64,000 nt of DNA, from NCBI GenBank assembly GCA_963813435.1, contig CAWEYY010000003.1:1302001-1366000 (forward strand), read 5' to 3'. Below the pieces are notes generated by a model. That model was not told the DNA's origin, made no database searches, and worked only from the letters and a program-made list of their open reading frames with translations. This stretch comes from AC-32 sp963813435. GTDB taxonomy: Bacteria > Actinomycetota > Thermoleophilia > Gaiellales > Gaiellaceae. The stretch's first letter is position 1. Every line of letters begins with the position of its first letter. Below, one piece after another: positions 56,349 to 64,000 of the stretch. The position numbers and the translations under genes were made by a program.

Positions 56349-57358
56349 GCCGGCGCATCCGTGTCGCCGTCCTCCTCGGAGGGCGCTCGAGCGAGCACGA
56401 GATCTCCCTCGCCTCGGCGCGCTCCGTGCTCGAGGCGCTCGATCCCGAGCGCTACGAGACCGTGCCGGTCGAGATCGGCCGCGACGGGCGCTGGGAGCTC
56501 GGCACGGGCGAGGACGGCTCCGTTGCCGAGACGCTCCCGGTGCCAACCTCGAAGGTGCCTGCGACCCTCGGCGAGGTGGACGTCGTCTTTCCCGTCCTGC
56601 ACGGGCCTTTCGGCGAGGACGGGACCGTCCAGGGCCTGCTCGAGCTCGCCGGGGTGCCGTACGTGGGCGCAGGCGTGCTCGGCTCGGCGCTCGCGATGGA
56701 CAAGGACGTCTTCAAGGCGGTCATGCGCGACCGCGGCATCCCGGTGACGCGCAACATCACACTGAGGCTGGGCCAGGCGCCCGAGAACCCGTTCGGCTAC
56801 CCCGTGTTCGTCAAGCCTGCGCGGCTCGGTTCGTCGGTCGGGATCTCGAAGGTGCTCTCGGAGGGAGATCTCGCGCACGCCGTCGAGCTCGCGTTCCAGC
56901 ACGACGAGAAGGTGCTCGTCGAGGAGTTCGTTCCCGGAATCGAGGTCGAGTGCAGCGTGCTCGGCAACGAGGAGCCGATCGCGTCGCTCCCGGGCGAGAT
57001 CGTCTCGCACGGCTTCGGCGGCAGCGACTGGTACGACTTCTCGGCGAAGTACGACGAGGGCGGAATGGACCTCGTGATCCCGCCGCGCCTGTCAGAGGAG
57101 ACGATCGAGCGCGTGCAGGAGCTCGCCGTGCGCGCGTTCGTCGGCGGAGAGTGCGAGGGCATGGCGCGCGTGGACTTCTTCGTCCGCGACGACGGCGAGG
57201 TGCTCCTGAACGAGCTGAACACGATCCCGGGTTTCACCGCCACGAGCGTCTACGCGAAGCTCTTCGAGGCGTCCGGAGTCCCCTACCCGGAGCTCGTCGA
57301 CCGCCTTATCCAGCTTGCGTTGGAGCGACACGAGCGCCGCTCACGCCTCCGCTACTAG
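56345..57358 (+). CDS. ddl: D-alanine--D-alanine ligase
   Basis: 337 residues from a GTG in a GTGA overlap with pknB. ATP-grasp enzyme making the D-Ala-D-Ala end of peptidoglycan stems. Seen: VAVLLGGRSSEHEISLASAR, FPVLHGPFGEDGTVQGLLEL, VFVKPARLGSSVGISKV, LVEEFVPGIEVECSVLG, DWYDFSAKYDEGGMDL and the metal ligands in MARVDFFVRDDGEVLLNELNTIPGFT. The Tyr in WYDFSAKY is typical of D-Ala-D-Ala, not D-lactate, ligases. The C-terminus overlaps the convergent regulator gene by 18 nt. Confidence 0.95.
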   Translation: MSRRIRVAVLLGGRSSEHEISLASARSVLEALDPERYETVPVEIGRDGRWELGTGEDGSVAETLPVPTSKVPATLGEVDVVFPVLHGPFGEDGTVQGLLELAGVPYVGAGVLGSALAMDKDVFKAVMRDRGIPVTRNITLRLGQAPENPFGYPVFVKPARLGSSVGISKVLSEGDLAHAVELAFQHDEKVLVEEFVPGIEVECSVLGNEEPIASLPGEIVSHGFGGSDWYDFSAKYDEGGMDLVIPPRLSEETIERVQELAVRAFVGGECEGMARVDFFVRDDGEVLLNELNTIPGFTATSVYAKLFEASGVPYPELVDRLIQLALERHERRSRLRY

Positions 57359-59899
57359 CTTCCTCGTCTGCTTCGCGTGCCAGTCGAGACCGAAGCCTTT
57401 GAAGAGCACGGCCGCCTGCTCGAGCAGCTGAGGGTCGCCCTTCGCGCGGCCGAGTGCTCGAACCGCGAACGGCTCTAACACGGTGTTAGGCCGCGAGTAC
57501 TCCGCGATCAGCGCCTCGAGCTGCTCGAGGCGCCCGAGCGCTCCGAGCCCGTCGAAGACGCTGGTCACCGACGAGGTGAACCAGGTCATCCGCCTGGGCT
57601 GAGCTTCCTCGTCGAGTTGGCGCGCGACCTCGTCCAGGTCGCCCCGCGTGAGCGCCAGCTGCAGGATCGGCCCGCCCAGGACGAGCCCGTGCCCCTCCAT
57701 CCATAGCTCTCTCGCCCGCTCCTCGAGGCGACGGGCGCCACCGTCGTCGCCCCCGTGGGCGTGCGCGAGGGCGCAGAGGAGGAGCGACCGTGCGCTGCGG
57801 ACGCACGGGGTCTCGACGTTGGCGTCGACCCGCTCGAGGACAGTGGGCTCGAGCTCGAGGACCCGGTCCCAGCCGCCGCGGAACTCCTCGAGCTCGCACG
57901 CGAGGGCGATTCCGTGCACGCGGTGGTGCGGCGTCAGCTGATCGCTGATCCTGCCGAAGTGGACGGTAAGCACCTCGGCCTCGTCGTACTGCCCGAGCAC
58001 GGCCATCGCGGGGACCGCGGCGAGGTACGAGTCGCCGGCGATGTCCGGGTCCTTGACCTCCTCTACAAGCTTCAGCGAATGCCTGGCGTGAGTCATCGCC
58101 TGGTCGTACTCGCCGGCACGTGACGCCTCGAAGGCGAGCGCGGTGAGCGCAAGCGCGTGCAGGTCGGCGTCGCCCTGCCGCTCTGCGATGGCGGCCGCCT
58201 CGACGGCCTCGGCCGTCGACCCGCTGCCCGGCCAGAAGGAGCTCGCGAGCAGCGCTTTTGCCCTCCCCGTGCTCCCGGGTGAGGTGAGTTGCATGCCCTG
58301 CTCGATCCACGACTCGACCCGGCCCTCTTTCGGGTACGTCCGCCACATCCCGACGCGTCCGGTCGAGTGCAGCGCGAGGCCGGCGTACATCTCTCCCTTC
58401 AGGAGCGGGTCGTCGGCGAGGTCGATCGCGGTCTCCATCGCCTCCACGAGACGCTCGCCGTCGAAGCGCAGGCCGTGTGCGTCGGCGAGCTCCCACCAGA
58501 GCCTCGCCACCTCGGTACGGTCATCCTCGAGCTCGATCGCCCGGCGGTAGAAGCCGATCGCATCCTCGAGCTCGTACCGGCCCACGGCCAGCGCGGCCGC
58601 CCGGCGCAGCCACAAGCCCGCCTGCTCCCGAAGGACAGCTGCCTCGGCCTCGTCGTCCGCCCAGGCAAGGTCGGCGTTCTCGGGCCGCACGGCCTGCGCG
58701 TAGTGGTGGCCGAGCAGCGGCGCGAGCTCGTCGCGCTCGGCCGCCGAGCGCTCGAGCCAGCGGGCGAAGTCCGCGTGTAGTCGCGCCCGGCGGGCCCTCG
58801 GCAAGCTCTCATAGGCGACCTCCCGTGTGAGGGCGTGCTTGATCGCATACTCCCGCTCGCCGGGCATCGAAGATCCCGCCCGGCGGCGGACGAAGTCGCG
58901 CTCCTCGAGCACCCGCAGGTCGGGCACTCCCTCGACGAGCTCGTAGACGGGCCCGGGCCAGAACACGCGGCCGATCACCGAGGCGGCCTGCAGCGCCTCC
59001 TTCTCCGCCGGCTCGAGGAGGTCGATCCGCGCGGCGAGCACCGCCTGCACGGAGTCGGGCACCTCGAAGTCGCCCGGCAGCTCCAGGACCGTCCACGCAC
59101 CGTTGTCCCGGCGCAGGAGGCCCCGGTCGATGAGCGTCGACATCAGCTCCTCAACGAAGAACGGGTTGCCCTCCGCCCGCTCGACGACGACCCTGCGCAG
59201 GTCTTCGGGGAGCTCGGCGGCCATGAGCTCGTCGAGCAGCCGCACCGCGTCCTCCGCGGAGAGCGCCTCGAGCTCGATCAGCTCGGCCGACCCCCGTGAG
59301 CTCCAACCCGGACGGGTGTCGAGCAGCTCGGGTCGAGCCGTCGCGATCAGCAGCAGCGGCCCCTGAACGTCCTCTATCAGGCGCTCGAGGAGCTCGAGCA
59401 GCTGGTCGTCGGCCCAGTGGACGTCCTCGACGAGCACCACCAACGGCCGCTCCGAGCTCACGTCTCCGAGGAAGTCCGACCACGCGTCCTGGAACCGGTC
59501 GCGGACGAGCAGCGGGTGCAGCCCCTCGGCAACGTCGAGGCCCAGCGTGAGCGCGAGGAAGCGCCGCTCCCCGAGGGAATCGAGCGTCCGCTGGGCAGGC
59601 TCGCCCTCGAGGATCCCGAAGTGCTCGCGCAGCAGCTCGGCGAGCGGCCAGTAGGTGATGCCTTGCCCGTAGGGAAGGCAGCGGCCGGTGCGGCGCAGCG
59701 GCTCGGGCTGTTCGTCCGAGAGCCGGTCCCAGAGCTCGCGCACGAGGCGGCTCTTGCCGACGCCGGCGTCGCCGAGGATGGTCACCAGCCTGGGCCTGCG
59801 CTCCTGCACGGCCGCGCGGTAGGAGTCGAGCAGGCGCTCCAGCTCGGCGTCGCGGCCCACGAACGCGCGCTGCAGGCCGCTGACTCCACGCGGACGCAT
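57341..59899 (-). CDS. ATPase-TPR portion of a cyclase-ATPase-TPR regulator
   Basis: 852 residues as the part downstream of an amber codon. An AAA_16-type P-loop domain spans roughly 10-280: FVGRDAELERLLDSYRAAVQ, Walker A GDAGVGKSRLVREL, Walker B VVLVEDVHWADDQLLELLE. The rest is helical TPR-like repeats (for example WELADAHGLRFDGERLVEAM and ALALTALAFEASRAGEYDQAM). The frame upstream of its first Met stays open through QGAEPGEILVGERT and GAFEFAGSQTIEAKGKPGG, the usual end of a class III nucleotide cyclase domain, until the TAG at 60049-60047. These proteins are large multidomain signalling ATPases of unknown ligand. Confidence 0.88.
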   Translation of the reverse strand: MRPRGVSGLQRAFVGRDAELERLLDSYRAAVQERRPRLVTILGDAGVGKSRLVRELWDRLSDEQPEPLRRTGRCLPYGQGITYWPLAELLREHFGILEGEPAQRTLDSLGERRFLALTLGLDVAEGLHPLLVRDRFQDAWSDFLGDVSSERPLVVLVEDVHWADDQLLELLERLIEDVQGPLLLIATARPELLDTRPGWSSRGSAELIELEALSAEDAVRLLDELMAAELPEDLRRVVVERAEGNPFFVEELMSTLIDRGLLRRDNGAWTVLELPGDFEVPDSVQAVLAARIDLLEPAEKEALQAASVIGRVFWPGPVYELVEGVPDLRVLEERDFVRRRAGSSMPGEREYAIKHALTREVAYESLPRARRARLHADFARWLERSAAERDELAPLLGHHYAQAVRPENADLAWADDEAEAAVLREQAGLWLRRAAALAVGRYELEDAIGFYRRAIELEDDRTEVARLWWELADAHGLRFDGERLVEAMETAIDLADDPLLKGEMYAGLALHSTGRVGMWRTYPKEGRVESWIEQGMQLTSPGSTGRAKALLASSFWPGSGSTAEAVEAAAIAERQGDADLHALALTALAFEASRAGEYDQAMTHARHSLKLVEEVKDPDIAGDSYLAAVPAMAVLGQYDEAEVLTVHFGRISDQLTPHHRVHGIALACELEEFRGGWDRVLELEPTVLERVDANVETPCVRSARSLLLCALAHAHGGDDGGARRLEERARELWMEGHGLVLGGPILQLALTRGDLDEVARQLDEEAQPRRMTWFTSSVTSVFDGLGALGRLEQLEALIAEYSRPNTVLEPFAVRALGRAKGDPQLLEQAAVLFKGFGLDWHAKQTRKLVAEA

Positions 59900-60046
59900 C
59901 AGGGACAGCCCGCGCAGAAGCCGGCGGCAACGGACTCCGCCCGGCTTGCCCTTCGCCTCGATCGTCTGGCTCCCGGCGAACTCGAACGCACCCCGGGCGG
60001 CGGCGACGGTCCGCTCGCCGACGAGGATCTCGCCCGGCTCTGCGCC

Positions 60047-60448
60047 CTACTCCAACCTCGCGGCGACGTTGACGGGATCGCCGGTCACGAACGAGCTGCC
60101 CTCGCGCGGCTGCCCGACGACGACCTCGCCGGTGTTGATTCCGACGCGAAGCTGGAGCCTCTCGTCCAGCTCACGCACCCGCTGCAGCATCGCCAGCGCC
60201 GCGTGCAGCGCCCGCTCGGCGTGGTCTTCGAGCGCCGCCGGCGCGCCGAACGCGGCCATGACCGCGTCGCCCGCGAACTTCTCGACGGTGCCGCCCGCGT
60301 GCTCGACCTCCTCGGCCATCGCCGCGTAGAAGCGGTTCAGAAGCGCGCGCGTCCGCTCGGGGTCCTGCGAGCCGCCGAGCTCGGTTGACCCGACAAGGTC
60401 CGCGAAGAGCACCGTGGCGAGCTTTCGCTCCTCGACCGCCTGCGCCAT
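60047..60448 (-). CDS. Class III adenylate/guanylate cyclase domain, cut by an in-frame TAG
   Basis: 133 residues: VLFADLVGSTELGGSQDPER with the metal Asp, EVEHAGGTVEKFAGDAVMAAFGAP with the second metal Asp, LRVGINTGEVVVGQ, and SFVTGDPVNVAARLE, where homologues continue with Gln. The TAG replaces that Gln codon (CAG to TAG), and the same frame carries on into the ATPase at 57341-59899, so this was one gene of about 1036 codons. The fragment alone would lack the end of the cyclase domain. It starts 14 nt downstream of the kinase gene's stop. Confidence 0.85.
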   Translation of the reverse strand: MAQAVEERKLATVLFADLVGSTELGGSQDPERTRALLNRFYAAMAEEVEHAGGTVEKFAGDAVMAAFGAPAALEDHAERALHAALAMLQRVRELDERLQLRVGINTGEVVVGQPREGSSFVTGDPVNVAARLE

Positions 60449-60462
60449 GTGTTGATTGTCGC

Positions 60463-61905
60463 TCAGCTGCCGCGCGCAGTGACCTCGTTCACGTGAACGC
60501 TCTCGTTCTGGCCAAGCGACGTGATCCAGACGAGGTAGTAGCGCGCCTTGCCTCCGGTGATGGAGTACGTCGTGCTCCTTCCGACGACCTTCGACGCCGA
60601 GACCGTCGTAAACGAGCTGTTCGGCGACGGGCCGTCCTTGATCACGGCCGTGAAGCCCGGGGTATCGGTCGTCACGACCAGCGTCGACAGCTTCCGGTCG
60701 CGGCCGGCATCCAGGACGAGGCCCACACCGGGCTTGTTAAGGGCGAATCCGTTGTAGTGCTCGGTTCGCCAGTACGTCGTGCCGTTCCCGTCGGTCGCGA
60801 ACCTGGCGGTCTCGTCGTGCTCGCCACCCGTGCCGAACGGGTCATACGCAGTGAAGCCCTTGAGCGACACCGGCCCTCCGCCGTCTCCGCCGAGCTTCTT
60901 GGCGAAGTGCGGCAAGTTCGGCGTCGTCCCGGTCAGCGCGAACACGACGGCGAACAGGCCCGCGAGCAGGGCGAGGCCAGCGAGCACCAGGAGCAGCGGA
61001 CCGACGAACTGGCGCTGCGGCGTGTACCCACCGGGCGGCGGCGGGACGAGCAGCGTCGCGTCGCTCGGCCCGGTTCCGTTCCCGCCGAGCTCGTCGCGGC
61101 AGGCCTGGAGCTCGCGCGCGAACTCGTCCATCGAGGCGAAGCGGTCGCGTGGGCTCTTCGCGGTCGCGCGCCGGATCGCCGAGTCGAGCCGCGGAGAGAC
61201 GTCGTGGCGCCGCTCGCGCACGCCGGGCGCCGGGTCGTTGATGTGCCGCAGCGCAACCGCGACGAAGTTGTCGCCGTGGAATGGGACGTCCGCGATCAGC
61301 AGCTCGTAGAGGACGATCCCGAGCGAGTAGACGTCCGTCTGCGCGGTCGCTTTGTCGCCGCGGGCCTGCTCGGGCGCGATGTAGTCGCTCGTGCCCATCA
61401 CCGTCCCTGTCTGGGTCAATCCGTCGACGTCGAGCGCCCGCGCGATCCCGAAGTCGGTCACCTTGATCTCGCCGCCCTCGGCAAGGAGCACGTTCTGCGG
61501 CTTGACGTCGCGGTGCACGAGCCCGTGGTGGTGCGCGAACGCCAGTGCATGTGCGACCGGCAGCACGAGGTCGAGCGCCTCCCGCTCGGGCAGCTGGCCC
61601 CTCCGGTCGACCAGCGCCTTCAGGTTCTCGCCGTCGATGTACTCGAAAACGATGAACTGGCGGCCGTCCTGCTCTCCGCGGTCGATCACGGTGACGATGT
61701 TCGGGTGTGAGAGCTGCGCGACCGCGCGCGCCTCGCTGCGGAAGCGCTCGACGTGCTCGCCATCGGCTGACAGCTGCTCGTGCAGGATCTTCAGCGCGAC
61801 CTGGCGCTCGAGCAGCCGGTCGTCAGCGCGGTAGACGCTCGACATCCCACCGGATCCGACGAGCTCCTCGAGCTCGTACCGCTCCGCGATGACCTCGCCG
61901 ACCAC
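60463..61905 (-). CDS. Membrane Ser/Thr kinase with discoidin-like extracellular domain
   Basis: 480 residues from GTG 61905. Kinase domain about 10-270: VGSGGMSSVYRADD, Lys39 in VALKIL, HRDVKPQNVLLAEGG, VTDFGIAR, and APEQARG. After a short linker is one helix (VGPLLLVLAGLALLAGLFAV). The external 150 residues, with FTAYDPFGTGGEHDETARFA, YWRTEHYNGFALNKPGVGL and STLVVTTDTPGFTAVI, look like a jelly-roll galactose-binding/discoidin fold rather than PASTA repeats. The ligand may be a carbohydrate or envelope polymer. CACAAT stands 7 nt before the GTG. Confidence 0.9.
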   Translation of the reverse strand: MVGEVIAERYELEELVGSGGMSSVYRADDRLLERQVALKILHEQLSADGEHVERFRSEARAVAQLSHPNIVTVIDRGEQDGRQFIVFEYIDGENLKALVDRRGQLPEREALDLVLPVAHALAFAHHHGLVHRDVKPQNVLLAEGGEIKVTDFGIARALDVDGLTQTGTVMGTSDYIAPEQARGDKATAQTDVYSLGIVLYELLIADVPFHGDNFVAVALRHINDPAPGVRERRHDVSPRLDSAIRRATAKSPRDRFASMDEFARELQACRDELGGNGTGPSDATLLVPPPPGGYTPQRQFVGPLLLVLAGLALLAGLFAVVFALTGTTPNLPHFAKKLGGDGGGPVSLKGFTAYDPFGTGGEHDETARFATDGNGTTYWRTEHYNGFALNKPGVGLVLDAGRDRKLSTLVVTTDTPGFTAVIKDGPSPNSSFTTVSASKVVGRSTTYSITGGKARYYLVWITSLGQNESVHVNEVTARGS

Positions 61906-61933
61906 TGGCGAGATTGTGCCCGTAGCGGCGGCC

Positions 61934-63256
61934 CTAGGTGAGCGTGGCCTCGAGCGCCTCTTCCCAGACGCCCAGAGCCTCGTCCAGCTCGGCGTCGGTG
62001 ATGACGAGCGGCGTGAGGACGCGGATGCAGTTCGAGTAGATCCCGCACTTGATCATCAGCAGGCCGCGTTCGGTCGCAGCGTCGAGCACCCTGTTCGCGA
62101 GCTCGGGCTCGGGCTTCTTGGTCTCGCGGTCGTCGACGATCTCGATCGCGAGCATGGCGCCCAGGCCGCGCACGTCGCCGATCTGGCTCCAGCGCTCCTG
62201 CCAGGCGAGCATGCGCTCGCGCATCGTCTCGCCGATCGCAGCCGCGCGCTCGACGAGGCCCTCCTCCTCGATCACGTCGAGGACGGCCAGAGCCGCCGCC
62301 TGCGCGACCGGGTTGCCGACGTACGTGCCGCCGATCGCCGAGTCGCCGGGCGCGTCCATGATCTCGGCCTTTCCGATCACACCCGAGAGCGGCAGGCCGG
62401 CGGCGATCGACTTCGCGATCGTGACCAGGTCGGGCTCGACGCCCGAGTGGTCGATCCCCCACATGCTCCCGGTGCGCCCGAAGCCGGTCTGCACCTCGTC
62501 GGTGACGAGCACGATCCCGTTCTCGTCGCAGATCCTGCGCACGCCCTGCACGAACTCGGGCGGCGCCACGATGAACCCGCCTTCGCCCTGAACCGGCTCG
62601 AGGACGAGCGCTGCGACCGTCTCGGCCGCGACCTGCGTGACGAGGGCGCGCTCGAGGGCCGCGAGCGCGTCGGCCGCGCTCGGCCCGCGGTAGGCGTTCG
62701 GGAACGGCACGCGGTAGACCTCCGGCGCGAACGGCCCGAGGCCGGCCTTGTACGGATGCGTCTTCGAGGTGAGGCTCATCGCCAGCAGGGTGCGTCCGTG
62801 GAAGCCGCCCTCGAACGCGATCAGAGCAGGCCGGCCGGTGTACGAACGCGCGAACTTGATCGCATTCTCCACTGCCTCCGCACCCGAGTTGAAGAACGCG
62901 GCCTTGGCCGCGCCGCGGATCGGCGAGAGCGCGCAGAGACGCTCGGCGAGCGTGATGTAGACCTCGTAGGGGACGATCGTGAAGTCGGTGTGCGAGAAGT
63001 GCTCGAGCTGCTCCTGCGCGGCCGCCACGACCTGCGGATGCGAGTGGCCGACGTTGAGGCAGCCGATCCCGCCGGTGAAGTCGATGAACGTGTTGCCATC
63101 GACGTCCGTCAGCGTTGCGCCGTGCGCGTCCGCGATCACGATCGGCAGGAAGATCGACAGCGGGTCGGCGACAGCGCGCTGCTTGCGCTCGAGGATCTCC
63201 TTCGAGCGCGGGCCCGGGATCCCGGTCCGAAGCTCGATCGCCTTCGTCACCGCCAC
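61934..63256 (-). CDS. gabT: 4-aminobutyrate aminotransferase family enzyme
   Basis: 440 residues from GTG 63256; an ATG 12 codons upstream is possible. Class III PLP enzyme. Seen: ELRTGIPGPRSKEILERKQR (typical GABA-T start), FFNSGAEAVENAIKFAR, FEGGFHGRTLLAMSLTSK, EPVQGEGGFIVAPPEF, LVTDEVQTGFGRTGSMWG and the Schiff-base Lys in LVTIAKSIAAGLPLSGVIG. It converts GABA and 2-oxoglutarate to succinate semialdehyde and glutamate. No succinate-semialdehyde dehydrogenase is adjacent. TAATGT lies 7 nt before the GTG, which supports the shorter start. Confidence 0.92.
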   Translation of the reverse strand: MAVTKAIELRTGIPGPRSKEILERKQRAVADPLSIFLPIVIADAHGATLTDVDGNTFIDFTGGIGCLNVGHSHPQVVAAAQEQLEHFSHTDFTIVPYEVYITLAERLCALSPIRGAAKAAFFNSGAEAVENAIKFARSYTGRPALIAFEGGFHGRTLLAMSLTSKTHPYKAGLGPFAPEVYRVPFPNAYRGPSAADALAALERALVTQVAAETVAALVLEPVQGEGGFIVAPPEFVQGVRRICDENGIVLVTDEVQTGFGRTGSMWGIDHSGVEPDLVTIAKSIAAGLPLSGVIGKAEIMDAPGDSAIGGTYVGNPVAQAAALAVLDVIEEEGLVERAAAIGETMRERMLAWQERWSQIGDVRGLGAMLAIEIVDDRETKKPEPELANRVLDAATERGLLMIKCGIYSNCIRVLTPLVITDAELDEALGVWEEALEATLT

Positions 63257-63269
63257 GGCTCTGACATTA
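63257..63269 (-). promoter_or_regulatory. Leaderless-type -10 box for gabT
   Basis: On the minus strand TAATGT, 7 nt, GTG. This argues for the start at 63256. Confidence 0.45.
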
Positions 63270-63322
63270 GCGGAGCCGGCGGCCGGTTGCATACGTGAAT
63301 AACGGCAATACAGGTAGAAGGT

Positions 63323-64000
63323 CTAGGGCCGCTCCAGCGCCGCTGTCTCGTAGATCCCTTCGGGGTTCCAGAGCAGGAACCCCCGGCCGTGGTGACCGCG
63401 CACGGCGGCGACCTCCTTCTGCACGTCCGCGAGCGTGTACGTCCGGCCGAGCGAGAAGTCCTGGAGCCACGGCGTCAGCCTCGTCTTGCGGCCCTCGACC
63501 GCGCGCTGGAAGTCCGTGAGCGAGCGCGAGACGACGAGGCCCGGCCGGCCGTCCGGGTACGAGATGCCGTACTCGCCGGAGTTGTAGTGGGACGGGTAGA
63601 GCATCGGGTAGAGGGCGTCGACGTGGGCCGAGAGGCGGCGCGGCAGCTGGCCGATCCCGAGGTCGCGCGTCGCCGCCAGGCCGAAGACGTCCAGCGACAC
63701 GCGAACGCCGAGCGGATGGAGCCGCTTCGACGCGTACTGCGCAAAGGCCGGGATCGTCCAGCGCATCGGCTGTGGGCCGACGCGCGGGTACCGGATCAGC
63801 GAGAGGTCGCCGTCGCTGGGAAAGCGAACGTAGTCGAACTGGATCTCGTCGAAGCCCGCCTTGGCCGCTGCGGCCGCGACGTCGACGTTGTAGCGCCAGA
63901 CGCGCCGGTCGTACGGGTTCGTCCAGCCGAGGCCCGCGTTGTTGCGCCAGAGCGAGCCGTCGCTGCTGTGGATCGCGAGCTCTGGCCGTTTCGTCGAGAG
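63323..64000 (-). CDS. DUF4015 putative glycoside hydrolase, 5' end outside window
   Basis: The last 225 residues of a gene that runs off the right edge. The open frame from the edge includes LAIHSSDGSLWRNNAGLGWT, NPYDRRVWRYNVDVAAAAAK and AGFDEIQFDYVRFPSDGD, the most recognisable DUF4015 motif (TIM-barrel, GH13/GH66-like with a catalytic Asp), then LGVRVSLDVFGLAATRDLGI, ALYPMLYPSHYNSGEYG and the end RGFLLWNPEGIYE. Probably a secreted or lipoprotein glycosidase; the N-terminus is not visible and the substrate is unknown. An ATG at 63766 is internal. Confidence 0.88.
   Translation of the reverse strand, partial: LSTKRPELAIHSSDGSLWRNNAGLGWTNPYDRRVWRYNVDVAAAAAKAGFDEIQFDYVRFPSDGDLSLIRYPRVGPQPMRWTIPAFAQYASKRLHPLGVRVSLDVFGLAATRDLGIGQLPRRLSAHVDALYPMLYPSHYNSGEYGISYPDGRPGLVVSRSLTDFQRAVEGRKTRLTPWLQDFSLGRTYTLADVQKEVAAVRGHHGRGFLLWNPEGIYETAALERP

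Noticed and set aside
1..64000. tRNA, rRNA, CRISPR array, prophage or insertion sequence
   Set aside because: I found no transposase, integrase, Cas gene, tRNA cloverleaf or rRNA segment in the window.

Overview
The window is high-GC, densely packed DNA with about 65 protein genes and no tRNA or rRNA that I can recognise. Gene content points to an actinobacterium outside the classical Streptomyces/Mycobacterium groups, most likely class Thermoleophilia (Gaiellales or Solirubrobacterales-like); that placement is inference. Supporting features are the FhaA-FhaB-PstP-RodA-PbpA-PknB cluster, OpcA next to G6PDH, a PdtaS/PdtaR-type two-component pair, and many gene starts that look leaderless (TANNNT box 6-8 nt before the start codon).

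Layout: 0-6 kb holds the end of a DUF4188 gene, a PfpI-family gene coupled to methylmalonate-semialdehyde dehydrogenase, a frameshifted secreted ScyD-like propeller and a class III aminotransferase. 6-9.9 kb is a caa3-type cytochrome oxidase operon (coxB with fused cytochrome c, coxA, ctaB, a tiny membrane protein). 10-16 kb holds an amidase, a secreted Fn3-like protein and two back-to-back ECF sigma/membrane-partner modules. 16.2-25 kb is a pentose-phosphate locus: rpiB-tal-hydrolase-pgi-gnd-zwf-opcA on the minus strand with tkt divergent. 25-32.4 kb holds a sugar kinase, an ABC-F protein, a PdtaR-like ANTAR regulator and its PdtaS-like kinase plus small genes. 32.8-41.5 kb is a nitrogen-assimilation region (two glutamine synthetases, PII, AmtB) with an ABC-2 exporter and an MFS gene inside it. 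41.5-47.4 kb is miscellaneous envelope and housekeeping genes. 47.5-57.4 kb is the kinase/FHA/PP2C/RodA/PBP/PknB/Ddl cell-wall growth cluster. 57.3-64 kb holds a cyclase-ATPase-TPR regulator broken by an amber codon, another Ser/Thr kinase, a GABA-type aminotransferase and a truncated DUF4015 glycosidase-like gene.

The most interesting non-coding signal is a roughly 70-nt two-hairpin element present four times between 34.3 and 44.4 kb. Each copy begins at or immediately after a stop codon, and the stems show compensatory base changes. The glnA2 gene also has an intrinsic-terminator hairpin between its promoter and start codon. Other small-scale patterns are five convergent gene pairs that overlap by a 4-nt palindromic double stop (CTAG or TTAA), 11-bp-phased GTGAC repeats at two promoters, and a TAACAG-N-CTGTTA palindrome used twice.

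Four genes carry apparent reading-frame lesions (scyD-like, zwf 5' end, tal, cyclase-ATPase). Because tal and zwf are central metabolic genes in one operon, sequence or assembly error must be considered for all four.
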